Part shown: one piece after another, positions 35,956 through 45,537 of the stretch
How positions within the stretch are numbered: the first letter of the stretch is position 1
Layout of the letters: each line of letters starts with the position of its first letter
Source: an uncultured Hyphomicrobiales bacterium
GTDB lineage: Bacteria > Pseudomonadota > Alphaproteobacteria > Rhizobiales > Beijerinckiaceae
Reading direction: 5' to 3'
Assembly: GCA_903931945.1 (NCBI GenBank)
Contig: CAIZEI010000181.1
Span: 1-45,537 of the forward strand
Length of the DNA stretch: 45,537 bases
Translations under genes and position numbers: made by a program
The notes under the pieces: model-generated
What the model saw: the letters and a program-made list of their open reading frames with translations, nothing else
Databases searched by the model: none
Told to the model about the DNA's origin: nothing

Positions 35956-37311
35956 TCAGGCGACCTCGTCGGCGTCCGGTTTCAGAAGTTCTTCTTTTGA
36001 AACCGGCTTTTCCGTTACATGGCATTTGCCGATGACATAATCGACAACCTTTTCCTCATAGATTGGCGCGCGAACAGTCGCGAGCGCTTCGGCGTTCTTG
36101 CTGTAGTAATCCCAGACGGCCTTCTCCTGACCCGGAAACTGCCGCACGCGCTCAACAAGCGCTGCAGACACCTCCTCGTCGGTGACCTTGACTTCGGCTT
36201 TCTCGCCAACTTCCGCCAGCAGCAGGCCCAGTCGCACGCGGCGCTCGGCAATTTTCTTGTAATCGGCGCGGGCGGCTTCCTCAGTCGTGTTTTCGTCCGC
36301 GAATGTCTTGCCTGAGCGCTTCTGTTCGTCCTCGACCTGCCGCCAGATGCCGTCGAATTCCTGCGTCACAAGTCCTTCGGGCAAATCGAACGAATAGCGT
36401 TTGTCGAGCGCATCGAGCAAAGCGCGCTTCAGCTTTTCGCGGCTTGCTTTGGCGTATTCGCCTTCGACATTGGCGCGCACAGCCTCCTTCAGCTTGTCGA
36501 GGCTCTCCAATCCGAAACCCTTGGCGAATTCGTCATCGATCTTGAGTTCAGAAGGCGCTGCGACAGTATGAACCTTCACGTCGAATACAGCTTCCTTGCC
36601 GGCAAGATGCGCGGCGCCGTAATCGGCCGGAAACGATACCTTCACTTCGCGGTCTTCTCCGGCCCTGGCGCCCTCGATCTGCGATTCGAACCCGGGAATG
36701 AAGCTATTGGAGCCGAGGACCAGCTCGTGGCCGGTCCCTGCTCCGCCCTCAAAAAGCTCGCCATCAATCTTTCCGGTAAAGTCGATTGTCGTCTTGTCGC
36801 CATTCACCGCTGCTGCGCCATCCTCGCGCGCCACATACGTCCGATTGCGCTCGGCAAGCCGGGCCACGGCCTCGTCGATTTCGCTCTCGGACGCCGAATA
36901 GACCAGCTTTTCAAGCTGCACATCGTCAAAGCCGCCGACATCGAATTTCGGCAGGACCTCAAGATCGACCGTATAGGCAAGGTCGCCCTGCGCTGCGAGC
37001 GCCTTTTCGACCTCAGCCCGGTCCTCTGGGAAATTGATTTTCGGCTCGCCCGCCAGACGCAGTCCGTGGTCATCCAGAATCTTGCGATTGACCTCGTTCA
37101 CGGCGTTCTGGACGACATCGGCCATCACGGACTTGCCGTAAAGCTTCTTCAGGTGCCCCATTGGCACCTTGCCTGGACGGAAGCCATTGATGCGGGCTTT
37201 GCCCTGCATATCCGCCAACTGTCCATCGAGCCGCGCCGCCAGATCGCCAGCGGGCAGAACAACTTTATACGCGCGCTTGAGGCCCTGCGAGAGGGTTTCC
37301 GTCACCTGCAT
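35956..37311 (-). CDS. tig: Trigger factor, ribosome-bound chaperone and prolyl isomerase
   Basis: 451-residue chaperone that meets nascent chains at the ribosome exit. The ribosome-docking signature [10 protein letters not shown] is near residue 45, the FKBP-like prolyl isomerase domain spans about 160-245 ([32 protein letters not shown]), and the long helical C-terminal domain follows. The ATG at 37311 is chosen over 37392: it has GGAAGGCG just upstream and gives the usual MQVTET start. First of the tig-clpP-clpX-lon series. A tRNA-Leu gene lies upstream on the same strand. Confidence 0.97.
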   Translation of the reverse strand: MQVTETLSQGLKRAYKVVLPAGDLAARLDGQLADMQGKARINGFRPGKVPMGHLKKLYGKSVMADVVQNAVNEVNRKILDDHGLRLAGEPKINFPEDRAEVEKALAAQGDLAYTVDLEVLPKFDVGGFDDVQLEKLVYSASESEIDEAVARLAERNRTYVAREDGAAAVNGDKTTIDFTGKIDGELFEGGAGTGHELVLGSNSFIPGFESQIEGARAGEDREVKVSFPADYGAAHLAGKEAVFDVKVHTVAAPSELKIDDEFAKGFGLESLDKLKEAVRANVEGEYAKASREKLKRALLDALDKRYSFDLPEGLVTQEFDGIWRQVEDEQKRSGKTFADENTTEEAARADYKKIAERRVRLGLLLAEVGEKAEVKVTDEEVSAALVERVRQFPGQEKAVWDYYSKNAEALATVRAPIYEEKVVDYVIGKCHVTEKPVSKEELLKPDADEVA

Positions 37312-37402
37312 TTGATCGCCTTCCCAAAAAACCTTTGCGCTGGCGCCTCCGCCAGCCCGTGAAAAATCCTCTCCGCTGCGAACCATGCGCAAGGGACCGG
37401 GC

Positions 37403-37487
37403 TGGTGCGGGCGGAGGGACTCGAACCCCCACGCCTTACAGCGGTGGAACCTAAATCCACTGCGTCTACCAGTTCCGCCACGCCCGC
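37403..37487 (-). tRNA. tRNA-Leu(UAG)
   Basis: On the minus strand GCGGGCG acceptor, D-arm with GGTAGACGC, anticodon stem GTGGA/TCCAC with loop TTTAGGT (anticodon TAG), a long variable arm typical of class II tRNAs, T-arm GGGTTCGAGTCCC and encoded CCA. 85 nt. It is upstream of tig on the same strand. Confidence 0.95.
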
Positions 37488-37699
37488 GACATCGCCCACC
37501 TCGCCAAAGCGGATGCGCCCGACAGGTCTCCCGACCCCGGGTCCGGCTCTATAGCAACGCGGCGGCGGGGTGGCGAGGAAAAAGTGAACGATGGAATGGC
37601 GTGCGGAAACGGCGCCCCGGGTCCATGCCTCGGCGGGGGTTTCAAGCGGCTGGACTTGCCCGGCTTTCAGCGCTACCCCGCCCTCGGGAGGAAGAACCT

Positions 37700-39001
37700 A
37701 TGAAATTGACCCTTTCAGCCTGCGCCGGCCTTGTTCTGGCGTTCGGCGCAAGCGCGGCGTCCGCGCAAAGCAACCCTCGCTATATCCAGTTTTCGCCATC
37801 CGCCACAAAAGGCGCTCTCTATACGCCTGACAGCGGGCCGGCCGCCACAGTGGCCTTCCTCACCATTCACCGCACTTCGAATTTCATGAACATGATCGGC
37901 ACGCGCGAATTGTCAAAGCGCGGCTTCATGGTTCTGGGCATGAACCCACGTTCGGACAACAACGAAGCCATTGTCAATTTTGAGAAAGTGGCGCTCGACA
38001 TCAAACAGGGCGTGGAATTTCTGCGCAAGCAGCCGGGAATCAAAAAAATCATCCTGATCGGCTTTTCAGGCGGCGGGCCGGCCACAACATTCTATCAGGC
38101 GGTGGCGGAAAATGGCGTCGCCTATTGTCAGGCGCCTCAAAAGCTGACGCCCTGCGGGGATGAGCTTGCCGGGCTGCCCCCAGCCGATGGCATGTTGCTT
38201 CTCGATGCGCATCCCGGCAACACGATCAATTCCATGCGCAGCCTTGACCCGTCCGTGATTGATGAAAACGACCCTTCAAAAACCGACGTGGCGCTCGATC
38301 CATTCTCACCCCAAAACGGATTCAATCCTGCCGGGCAATCGGTTTATTCGGAAGAATTCATGGCTCGCTATTTCAAGGCGCAAGCCGCGCGCATGAACCG
38401 CCTGATCGACACGGCGCTGGCGATGCGCGACGAGATCAAACAGGGCAAGGGCAAAACGACCGACGACGCGCCTTTCATCGTTTATCGAGCGCGCGCGCGG
38501 CTCATGGATTTTTCCATGAGCGTTCATCCCGGCACGACGAGACCGGAAAAGCTGCTCAAGAATGACGGCTCCATTGCAACCGGGATCGTGCGTTCCGTTC
38601 GCGCGCCTGTCGTCGCCAGCGCCAGATTTAACCGGTCATTGAACAACGGAACCCTGTTCCTCACCTTGACCTCATTTCTTAGCGCCAACGCCATTCGCGC
38701 CAAAGATTCCATCGACGATATCGACTGGTGCACGAGCAACAATTCAACGCCCTGCGCGCTGCCCCGGATCAGCGTTCCGATATTGATAACCGCCATGGGC
38801 GGCCATTATTTCGTTCGCGACAGTGAAATCCATTTTGATATGGCTGCAAGCAAGGACAAGGATTTTATCGTCATTGAAGGCGCGGTGCATGGCCAGACGC
38901 CCTGCGAGGCCTGTTCGAAAGTGACCGGCCAGTCCTATTCCAACGCAACCAGGAATCTCTACGATTATGTCGCAAACTGGACCCGGTCGCGGTTTGAATA
39001 A
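37700..39001 (+). CDS. Exported alpha/beta hydrolase
   Basis: A 433-residue secreted or periplasmic protein. The start at 37700 has GGGAGGAAG 7-12 nt upstream; the frame is open further but that part runs through the tRNA. A signal peptide is evident (KLTLSACAGLVLAFGASAAS, then AQ cleavage). The nucleophile elbow is ILIGFSGGGPATTFY and a late His is in VIEGAVHGQTPCEAC, as expected of a serine hydrolase. Paired cysteines (CQAPQKLTPC, CTSNNSTPC, CEAC) suggest disulfides outside the cytoplasm. The exact substrate, perhaps an ester, is unknown. It stands alone between tRNA-Leu and enolase. Confidence 0.8.
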   Translation: MKLTLSACAGLVLAFGASAASAQSNPRYIQFSPSATKGALYTPDSGPAATVAFLTIHRTSNFMNMIGTRELSKRGFMVLGMNPRSDNNEAIVNFEKVALDIKQGVEFLRKQPGIKKIILIGFSGGGPATTFYQAVAENGVAYCQAPQKLTPCGDELAGLPPADGMLLLDAHPGNTINSMRSLDPSVIDENDPSKTDVALDPFSPQNGFNPAGQSVYSEEFMARYFKAQAARMNRLIDTALAMRDEIKQGKGKTTDDAPFIVYRARARLMDFSMSVHPGTTRPEKLLKNDGSIATGIVRSVRAPVVASARFNRSLNNGTLFLTLTSFLSANAIRAKDSIDDIDWCTSNNSTPCALPRISVPILITAMGGHYFVRDSEIHFDMAASKDKDFIVIEGAVHGQTPCEACSKVTGQSYSNATRNLYDYVANWTRSRFE

Positions 39002-39077
39002 GCGGCGACCGGACGGTTTTTGACTCGAATACAGATTTTCAGGCCACCCGCTTTCCCAACACGCGCAGCCAGCGTAA

Positions 39078-40409
<1,332 letters not shown>

Positions 40410-40426
40410 GCGATTGGGCAGGATCG

Positions 40427-40903
40427 CTATAATTTGCTCTGGCGGGTGCGATACGCATGCAAACCGGCGCCCCTGGCAGCGCCATCGGCGTCGAGCGCCT
40501 CAATCTCCCGGATATAGGCTTGTGGAAGGTTCCAGCTGCGCGCGGAGGCTGTGATTGCGGCGAGATAGCCGGGTTGCGGACAACCGCCTTCCCCCTGCCC
40601 TGTATAGATCATCGCGCGCGCCGAGCCTCCGCCTGCTTTCAAAACGGGCTGGACGATTTTCCGGTACAACCCGCTGTCCACGTCTTCGAAAGCGTCGAGC
40701 GACGGAATATCGGAAAAAGCCAAATCCCACAAAACGCCATGGACCGTGCGGGCGGGATCTGGAACCACATTGGCCCAACCGCTTGGCATGATGACGAAAC
40801 GACGCCGCGCCATCCGCGCGATGCCGAGCGCCGATGAGTGTGGACAGCGCTGCGCCATCGTCTCGACATCCATATTCGCGCCGTAAGCAAAATAAAGCGG
40901 CAT
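40427..40903 (-). CDS. Gamma-glutamylcyclotransferase-like (GGCT fold) protein
   Basis: A 158-residue protein of the GGCT/AIG2-like superfamily. The glycine loop is PLYFAYGANMDVETMA (YGxN motif) at the N-terminus, and the catalytic-acid region is LDAFEDVDSGLYRKIVQPV. The start at 40903 is selected because PLYFAYGANM is the family N-terminus; the open frame begins earlier at 40954. Members cleave gamma-glutamyl amines or dipeptides, but many are uncharacterised. It faces enolase tail to tail with a 17-nt gap and is transcribed in the same direction as the binding protein upstream, 69 nt away. Confidence 0.82.
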   Translation of the reverse strand: MPLYFAYGANMDVETMAQRCPHSSALGIARMARRRFVIMPSGWANVVPDPARTVHGVLWDLAFSDIPSLDAFEDVDSGLYRKIVQPVLKAGGGSARAMIYTGQGEGGCPQPGYLAAITASARSWNLPQAYIREIEALDADGAARGAGLHAYRTRQSKL

Positions 40904-40972
40904 AGCTACTTCTACAATCTGGTCGCTGCGGCCCGCGCCACCGCCTGCGCGCACACAGAGGGAATCAGGCCT

Positions 40973-42178
40973 TCAGGCCTTGATATACGGGCAGCCGCCA
41001 GCCGCAAGAGGTCGCCAGGCGTCCTCCGGCTTGATGGTTGCGACGAGTTTGAAATAGTCCCACTCGCCTTTGGATTCCTGGGGCGACTTTGTCGTCAGCA
41101 GGTACATTGGATGGATTTTGCGACCGTCAGCGCGAATCGAGCCCTTCCCGAACAGGGGATCGTCAGTTGCAATGGCCTTCATCGCATCGACCAGTTTAAC
41201 GCCATCGGCGGCGCTCTTCGTTTGCGCCATCGCCTTCATCAGATGCAATGTAGCGGCATACATGCCGGCATGCATATCGGTCGGCTTCAGTCTGGTGGGA
41301 TGCAGCGCCTGAAAGCGGTTGGCAAATGCGCGGGTGTCGTCGTTCATATCCCAATAACAGGCCGTCGAAGATTTGAGATTTTGCGCGTTCTCAAGTCCTA
41401 GCGCGCGCACCGTCAGGCAATTGGCGGTGAGACCAACGAGCTTTTGCTTCTTCCCCAGTCCAAATTCACCGGCCTGCTTCAAGGCGGTATTGCTGTCGCC
41501 GCCAGCATTGGCAAAGCCGACGACATCGGCGCCAGACGCCTGCGCCTGAAGCAGGAACGAGGAAAAATCCGATGTATTGAAAGGATGGCGCGCCGCGCCC
41601 AGAACCTTGCCGCCCGCTGCAGCAACAGCATTGGCGCAATTCAGTTCGAGGTCCTTGCCAAAGGCGTAGTCCGCGGTGATGAAGAACCAGGTTTTGCCGC
41701 CGTCTTCCGTCACAGCCTTGCCGACGCTATTGCCCCAGGAATAGGTGTCGTAGGTCCAGTGCACAAAATTGCGCGAGCAACTCGGGCCCGTCAGCACAGA
41801 CGACCCGGCGCCAGAGCCGATAACCGCCTTGTTCTTGTCGGTCGCCAGCGCCAGAACGGCAAGCGCCACAGCCGAATTCGGCAAATCCATGATGACATCC
41901 ACGCCCTCGGTATCAAACCAGCGGCGGGCGATGCCTGCGCCGACATCGGGCTTATTCTGGTGGTCGCCGGTGATGATTTCAACCGGAACGCCGAGCTTGC
42001 CAGACCAGTCGTCAACCGCCATTCTGGCGGCAATGGAAGAGCCAATGCCCTGATCGTCGGAATAAATGCTGGACAGGTCGTTCATGACGCCAATTTTCAG
42101 TGGTTTTGCCTGCGCAAAGGCGGTGACAGGAAGGACGGACAGCGCGGTTCCGGTAATCAGAAATTCGCGGCGGTTCAT
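40973..42178 (-). CDS. ABC transporter substrate-binding protein, branched-chain amino acid type
   Basis: Periplasmic binding protein of the LivJ/UrtA-like family (Peripla_BP_6), 401 residues. The signal peptide MNRREFLITGTALSVLPVTA-FA has a twin-arginine-like start (NRREFL) and probable cleavage before QAKPLKIG. Mature features are KIGVMNDLSSIYSDDQG and GAGSSVLTGPSCSRNFVHWT, then FGKDLELNCANAVAAAGGKV. GGGAGAGAACC precedes the ATG. No permease or ATPase gene is near, so it is an orphan binding protein; relatives are linked to aromatic acid, amide or urea uptake, without clear evidence here. Confidence 0.88.
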   Translation of the reverse strand: MNRREFLITGTALSVLPVTAFAQAKPLKIGVMNDLSSIYSDDQGIGSSIAARMAVDDWSGKLGVPVEIITGDHQNKPDVGAGIARRWFDTEGVDVIMDLPNSAVALAVLALATDKNKAVIGSGAGSSVLTGPSCSRNFVHWTYDTYSWGNSVGKAVTEDGGKTWFFITADYAFGKDLELNCANAVAAAGGKVLGAARHPFNTSDFSSFLLQAQASGADVVGFANAGGDSNTALKQAGEFGLGKKQKLVGLTANCLTVRALGLENAQNLKSSTACYWDMNDDTRAFANRFQALHPTRLKPTDMHAGMYAATLHLMKAMAQTKSAADGVKLVDAMKAIATDDPLFGKGSIRADGRKIHPMYLLTTKSPQESKGEWDYFKLVATIKPEDAWRPLAAGGCPYIKA

Positions 42179-42371
42179 AGGTTCTCTCCCTTAAACGGCC
42201 CGCCCGCCTTGTTCGGCGCGCCAGACCCGCGCAATGTGGAACGGCCTGTCTCCCGCCGCAAGCCTTTTGCCGGGCGAAGGGGGCCGACTTTTGGATGAGA
42301 TGGGATGGAGAGGCCGCAGCGCCAGATCGAGACATTTGTGGCAGGGATGCCTTCGCCTGACGGAGCGTTCC

Positions 42372-42530
42372 ATGCTCGATCATTTCCAGACGAATGAACC
42401 CAATGTGAAAGACGCCGCCCGCGAGCGCCATCTCGACATGCAGCATTTGCAGGGGCTGGAAGGCAACCCCCTGACGCCGGATGATCCCGCCATGTCCGCC
42501 GTCATCGAAAACGCCTTGATCCCGCAATAA
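42372..42530 (+). CDS. Small hypothetical protein with an EGNPLT motif
   Basis: A 52-residue open frame, [14 protein letters not shown] to the stop, with GGAG 8 nt before the ATG. Its middle, [20 protein letters not shown], recalls a family of small alphaproteobacterial proteins with LEGNPLTxxxxAMF, some of which may be antitoxin-like (recollection). The C-terminus ([12 protein letters not shown]) departs from them. It lies alone in the 411-nt gap before the carboxyltransferase gene; the rest of that gap shows nothing I recognise. Could be a decayed copy. Confidence 0.35.
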   Translation: MLDHFQTNEPNVKDAARERHLDMQHLQGLEGNPLTPDDPAMSAVIENALIPQ

Positions 42531-42589
42531 TCCATCCTCTTGGCGCTTGCGGCGATTGTCGCCATAGTGACGACCTGTCCGGGGGAGCC

Positions 42590-44194
42590 ATGCCGCGCCT
42601 GTCTACAACATTCGATCCCGCCGCGCACGACGCTGGCGACAACCGCGCCGCCTGGGCCGCGCTGAAAAGCGAGCTTGTCGTACGCCGCGCTGAAGCCGCG
42701 CTCGGGGGCCCCGAGGCTTCCCGCACCCGCCACGTCGCGCGCGGAAAATTGCTGCCGCGCGACAGGGTGCTGAACCTGATCGATGCGGGCGCGCCGTTTC
42801 TCGAGATTGGCGGGCTCGCCGCCTGCGGCATGTATGAAGGCGATGTCCATGCGGCTGCGTTGATCGCCGGCATAGGTTGTGTCGAGGGACGGCATGTCAT
42901 GATTCTGGCCAACGACGCCACCATCAAGGGCGGCGCCTATTATCCCATGACCGTGAAAAAGCATCTGCGCGCGCAGGAAATAGCCGCGCAAAACCGCCTG
43001 CCCTGTATCTATCTGGTCGATTCAGGCGGGGCCAATCTGCCCTACCAGTCCGAGGTCTTTCCCGATCGCGAGCATTTCGGCCGTATTTTTTTCAATCAAG
43101 CGAATATGTCGGCGGCAGGCATCGCGCAAATCGCTGCTGTCATGGGCTCCTGCACCGCAGGCGGCGCCTATGTGCCTGCGATGTCGGACGAAACCATTAT
43201 CGTGAAAGGACAGGGAACCATTTTTCTCGCCGGGCCGCCGCTGGTGAAAGCCGCGACAGGCGAGGTGGTTTCCGCAGAAGACCTTGGCGGCGCCGATGTC
43301 CATGCAAGACGATCGGGGGTCGCAGACCATTTGGCGGAAGATGATTTTCACGCGCTTGAACTGGCGCGCCGCGCGGTGGCGAACCTCGGCGCTCGCTCGC
43401 CCGGCAGGACGCTGGAGGCGTCGCGCGAGCCCGCCTATCCTGTTGACGACCTCGACAGCATCGTCCCGCCTGACCTTCGTCGCCAGTATAATATTCGCGA
43501 AATCATCGCCCGTCTGGTCGATGGCAGCGACTTCGATGAATTCAAACGATTTTACGGAGAAACGCTGGTTACGGGTTTTGCCCGACTGTTCGGAATGAAC
43601 ATCGGAATTATCGCCAATAACGGGGTTCTTTACGCGCAAAGCGCTCTGAAGGGCGCGCATTTCATCGAACTCTGCTGCCAGCGGCGCATTCCGCTGCTGT
43701 TCCTGCAAAACATTTCCGGCTTTATGGTCGGTCGTGAATATGAAGCGGGCGGCATCGCCAAGGAGGGCGCAAAGCTCGTAACGGCCGTCGCCTGCGCCAA
43801 AGTTCCAAAAATCACGGTCATCGTCGGGGGCTCGTTTGGCGCCGGAAATTATGGCATGTGCGGTCGCGCCTACAATCCTCGCTTTCTGTTCACGTGGCCA
43901 AACGCCCGAATTTCGGTCATGGGCGGCGAACAGGCCGCCAGCGTGCTGGCGACAATCCGACGCGACGCGCTGGAAGCAGCAGGGAAGGTCTGGAGCTTGG
44001 ACGACGAGGCCGCTTTCAAACAGCCCATCCTCGACAAATATGAGGCCGAGGGCTCGCCATACTACGCTACGGCGCGACTTTGGGACGACGGAATCATTCT
44101 GCCGTCCGAGACCCGCCGCGTTCTGGGACTCGCATTCGCCGTTTGCGATCAAGCGCCGGCTGAGGACACCAAATTCGGCGTGTTCAGGATGTAA
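42590..44194 (+). CDS. Acyl-CoA carboxylase carboxyltransferase (MccB-like beta subunit)
   Basis: Carboxyltransferase subunit of a biotin-dependent acyl-CoA carboxylase, 534 residues, closest in layout to 3-methylcrotonyl-CoA or geranyl-CoA carboxylase beta chains. Features are [40 protein letters not shown], the acyl-CoA and biotin sites [20 protein letters not shown] and [20 protein letters not shown], and [27 protein letters not shown] sits just before the ATG. The biotin carboxylase (alpha) subunit, isovaleryl-CoA dehydrogenase and hydratase that usually accompany mccB are absent here; the next gene is a tRNA. The partner must be elsewhere. Confidence 0.88.
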   Translation: MPRLSTTFDPAAHDAGDNRAAWAALKSELVVRRAEAALGGPEASRTRHVARGKLLPRDRVLNLIDAGAPFLEIGGLAACGMYEGDVHAAALIAGIGCVEGRHVMILANDATIKGGAYYPMTVKKHLRAQEIAAQNRLPCIYLVDSGGANLPYQSEVFPDREHFGRIFFNQANMSAAGIAQIAAVMGSCTAGGAYVPAMSDETIIVKGQGTIFLAGPPLVKAATGEVVSAEDLGGADVHARRSGVADHLAEDDFHALELARRAVANLGARSPGRTLEASREPAYPVDDLDSIVPPDLRRQYNIREIIARLVDGSDFDEFKRFYGETLVTGFARLFGMNIGIIANNGVLYAQSALKGAHFIELCCQRRIPLLFLQNISGFMVGREYEAGGIAKEGAKLVTAVACAKVPKITVIVGGSFGAGNYGMCGRAYNPRFLFTWPNARISVMGGEQAASVLATIRRDALEAAGKVWSLDDEAAFKQPILDKYEAEGSPYYATARLWDDGIILPSETRRVLGLAFAVCDQAPAEDTKFGVFRM

Positions 44195-44286
44195 ACGCCC
44201 GGACATTTTGTTGCTCCGGGCTTGCGTGGCGCTAAGAGGCCCTTTATAGGTCCGCCACTCTGCTTCGCCTCCGGGCGATTGCCAAC

Positions 44287-44362
44287 GCGCCCATCGTCTA
44301 GCGGTCTAGGACGTCGCCCTTTCACGGCGAAAACAGGGGTTCGATTCCCCTTGGGCGCGCCA
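44287..44362 (+). tRNA. tRNA-Glu(UUC)
   Basis: Plus-strand cloverleaf: acceptor GCGCCCA/TGGGCGC, D-arm ATCGTCTAGCGGTCTAGGA, anticodon stem around CCTTTCA with anticodon TTC, T-arm GGGTTCGATTCCC, and encoded CCA at 44360-44362. 76 nt. Glutamate tRNA genes are frequent integration sites, and the gene content changes after it. Confidence 0.95.
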
Positions 44363-44871
44363 TTCAAGTGAAATTTTACATTTTAAATCAATACGCTAAG
44401 TTCGGCTCAGGATTATCACCCCACATTTATACCCACACTATCATCGCGCGAGCGATTTGAGAGCTTCACCCCTTGCGATCACGATGCGGGGAGTTCGCCT
44501 CATTGCCAACTCCGGGCGCGCGCATCTGCCTCGCCGGGCAGCCGGTGCACAAATTCTAATCTGAGAAGTCTGGCCTCAGTGTGTTTTTCATAATGTGCAC
44601 TGACAGGTGGCGCTGGGCCGTAAAAGGCGACTCTTGCAACGGCGGCGCGCGATTCCTGCGACGGCTTGTGTGAGGGAAATAGTTAGGCTCGTGGTTCAAT
44701 ATTCAAGATTTTTGCACGTCTTTTTGCACGTCACAGCGGGCCGCAAAGCTGACGTTCAGGACGGGAAAGAAGCGCGGAAAACGGAAAATGAGTCGGCCTA
44801 TCGTACCGCGAGGCATCATCTGACTTCTTCCGCCGCGTGTGCGCGGGAAGGGCCGTTCCCCTTGGGTTATC
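44363..44871. other. Gene-free stretch after tRNA-Glu
   Basis: About 500 nt, somewhat richer in A and T than the rest of the window. Open frames such as 44607-44924 have no recognisable motif. It holds a 12-bp tandem repeat (44709-44732) and an 11-bp match to the tRNA 3' part (TTCCCCTTGGG at 44856-44866, also at 44345-44355). It could be decayed island DNA. Confidence 0.4.
44709..44732 (+). repeat. 12-bp tandem repeat TTTTTGCACGTC x 2
   Basis: Two perfect adjacent copies, 44709-44720 and 44721-44732. No function can be assigned; it may be a protein-binding site or remnant of slippage in non-coding DNA. Confidence 0.7.
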
Positions 44872-45324
44872 TCAATTCGGAGAGAGCAAGTTGTCGCGAA
44901 GCCTTTCGGGGAGCAGGCCAATGATCTCGTCTCGTGAAAGCCTCCCGTCGTTTCCAAGGGCAGTTTTGGCTATGGTCTCAACCAACGACCAATTCTCGAT
45001 GTCGTTGAGCAGTTCCTCAGCGCGTGCCAGACCCATTTCGAGGACGTGATCGGCTTCCGCGGCGTTCGAAATCATTGGCGATACCTCAAGGCACCTCCTC
45101 GCCGCCTCGTGGTCGCTTACCTGCGCTCGTAGCGCTTTGTCTAACGGCCGCGATAACGTCCGCGCATCCGAAGCCGAGCCAGCGCAGATGATTGCAAGGT
45201 TCCTGACCAAGTCCAGCTTTTGCTGTTCTTCCAGCAAACTGTCGTCATAGTCGAACGTCGCGACGCCGGCATTTCCGAAAGCGCCAGGAGTGGATGTCGG
45301 GGCGTTTAGGTCGATCCCGTGCAT
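44872..45324 (-). CDS. Hypothetical protein
   Basis: A 150-residue open frame I do not recognise. It is acidic and mostly helical in look, with no signal peptide or membrane span: FDYDDSLLEEQQKLDLVRNL, then AADHVLEMGLARAEELLNDI style helices (seen as ADHVLEMGLARAEELLNDIE) and a C-terminus GRLSRDEIIGLLPERLRDNL. Composition looks protein-like, unlike the shadow frames. There is only a weak GGAA site before the ATG. It starts 25 nt after the end of IS3 orfA similarity and ends 509 nt from tRNA-Glu, so it is probably accessory cargo. Confidence 0.55.
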   Translation of the reverse strand: MHGIDLNAPTSTPGAFGNAGVATFDYDDSLLEEQQKLDLVRNLAIICAGSASDARTLSRPLDKALRAQVSDHEAARRCLEVSPMISNAAEADHVLEMGLARAEELLNDIENWSLVETIAKTALGNDGRLSRDEIIGLLPERLRDNLLSPN

Positions 45325-45349
45325 CGTCGGCGCTATTCCGTATAGGACT

Positions 45350-45537
45350 CGCGAAGTAGGCAGCGGCCTTTTTTAGGATGTCGCGCTCCGCCTTGAGCTT
45401 CGCGACTTCGCGCCGCAACCGGTCGATCTCGAATTGTTCCGGCTTTTGCTGCCCGTGGCCGGGAAACGAGTGTTGTGGATCGGAGCCGAAATCCTTCATC
45501 CATTTGCGCAGGACGTTCTCGTGAACATCCAGATCCC
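45350..45537 (-). mobile_element. IS3-family transposase orfA, partial and 3'-truncated
   Basis: The minus strand reads DLDVHENVLRKWMKDFGSDP then HSFPGHGQ, EIDRLRREVAKLKAERDILK and KAAAYFA, the DNA-binding tail plus leucine zipper of IS3-group OrfA. The 5' part lies beyond the right edge. After AAAYFA (45350) the frame runs on into unrelated sequence (SPIRNSADDARDR) and overlaps the start of the neighbouring gene; orfB is missing. The AAAAAAG run before the end is the type of slippery site IS3 elements use. So the insertion was cut by a deletion and can no longer move by itself. Confidence 0.82.

Noticed and set aside
44345..44866. TTCCCCTTGGG in tRNA-Glu and again at 44856-44866 as attL/attR
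   Set aside because: Only 11 bp match; real attachment repeats at tRNA genes are normally longer, and no integrase is in view. Kept only as supporting context.

Overview
The window is a GC-rich chromosomal segment of an alphaproteobacterium, most likely in the Hyphomicrobiales (Rhizobiales). I infer this from the gene order tig-clpP-clpX-lon, a tamA-tamB pair, an ECF sigma factor with a ChrR-type zinc anti-sigma factor, and two short palindromic repeats like those scattered through Bradyrhizobium-type genomes. No species call is possible from sequence alone.

Layout. 1-1.4 kb: end of a BMP-type ABC importer (permease tail and binding protein). 1.4-3.1 kb: a degenerate gene-poor stretch with a DUF2478 fragment, hairpins, two inverted REP-like palindromes and short repeats leading into tamA. 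3.2-8.9 kb: tamA-tamB, outer-membrane protein assembly, translationally coupled. 9.2-12.5 kb: a LysR regulator diverging from a cupin (hydroxynitrile-lyase-like), an SDR and a zinc alcohol dehydrogenase. 12.6-17.9 kb: an ECF sigma/ChrR anti-sigma pair diverging from a flavin amine oxidase, DUF1365, a cyclopropane-fatty-acid-synthase-like methyltransferase and a DUF2147 protein. Both divergent units carry the same promoter pattern (TGATCC-N16-CGTA), so this looks like one self-contained envelope or singlet-oxygen stress module.

18-30.4 kb is an aromatic or heteroaromatic catabolic region. A probable 3-hydroxybenzoate 6-hydroxylase is followed by a group III truncated hemoglobin and diverges from gentisate 1,2-dioxygenase. 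Next is a class III (LigB-type) extradiol dioxygenase whose natural start is followed by an in-frame TGA at codon 4. It diverges from an operon of an LLM flavin monooxygenase, a type I (VOC) extradiol dioxygenase and an MhpA-like flavin hydroxylase. A three-subunit molybdenum hydroxylase follows, whose FAD subunit carries the extra four cysteines of the PaoB type. Relics of a nitroreductase and possibly of hypF sit at the edges. No enzymes for the steps after ring cleavage are present, so substrates remain unassigned.

30.7-37.5 kb: tRNA-Val(UAC), then lon, clpX, clpP and tig on the minus strand, and tRNA-Leu(UAG). 37.7-44.2 kb: an exported alpha/beta hydrolase, enolase, a GGCT-like protein, an orphan amino-acid-type binding protein, a tiny ORF and an orphan biotin-dependent carboxyltransferase. 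44.3 kb to the end: tRNA-Glu(UUC), a 0.5-kb gene-free stretch, an unrecognised gene and the 3'-truncated orfA of an IS3-family element, which together look like the edge of a mobile or island region.
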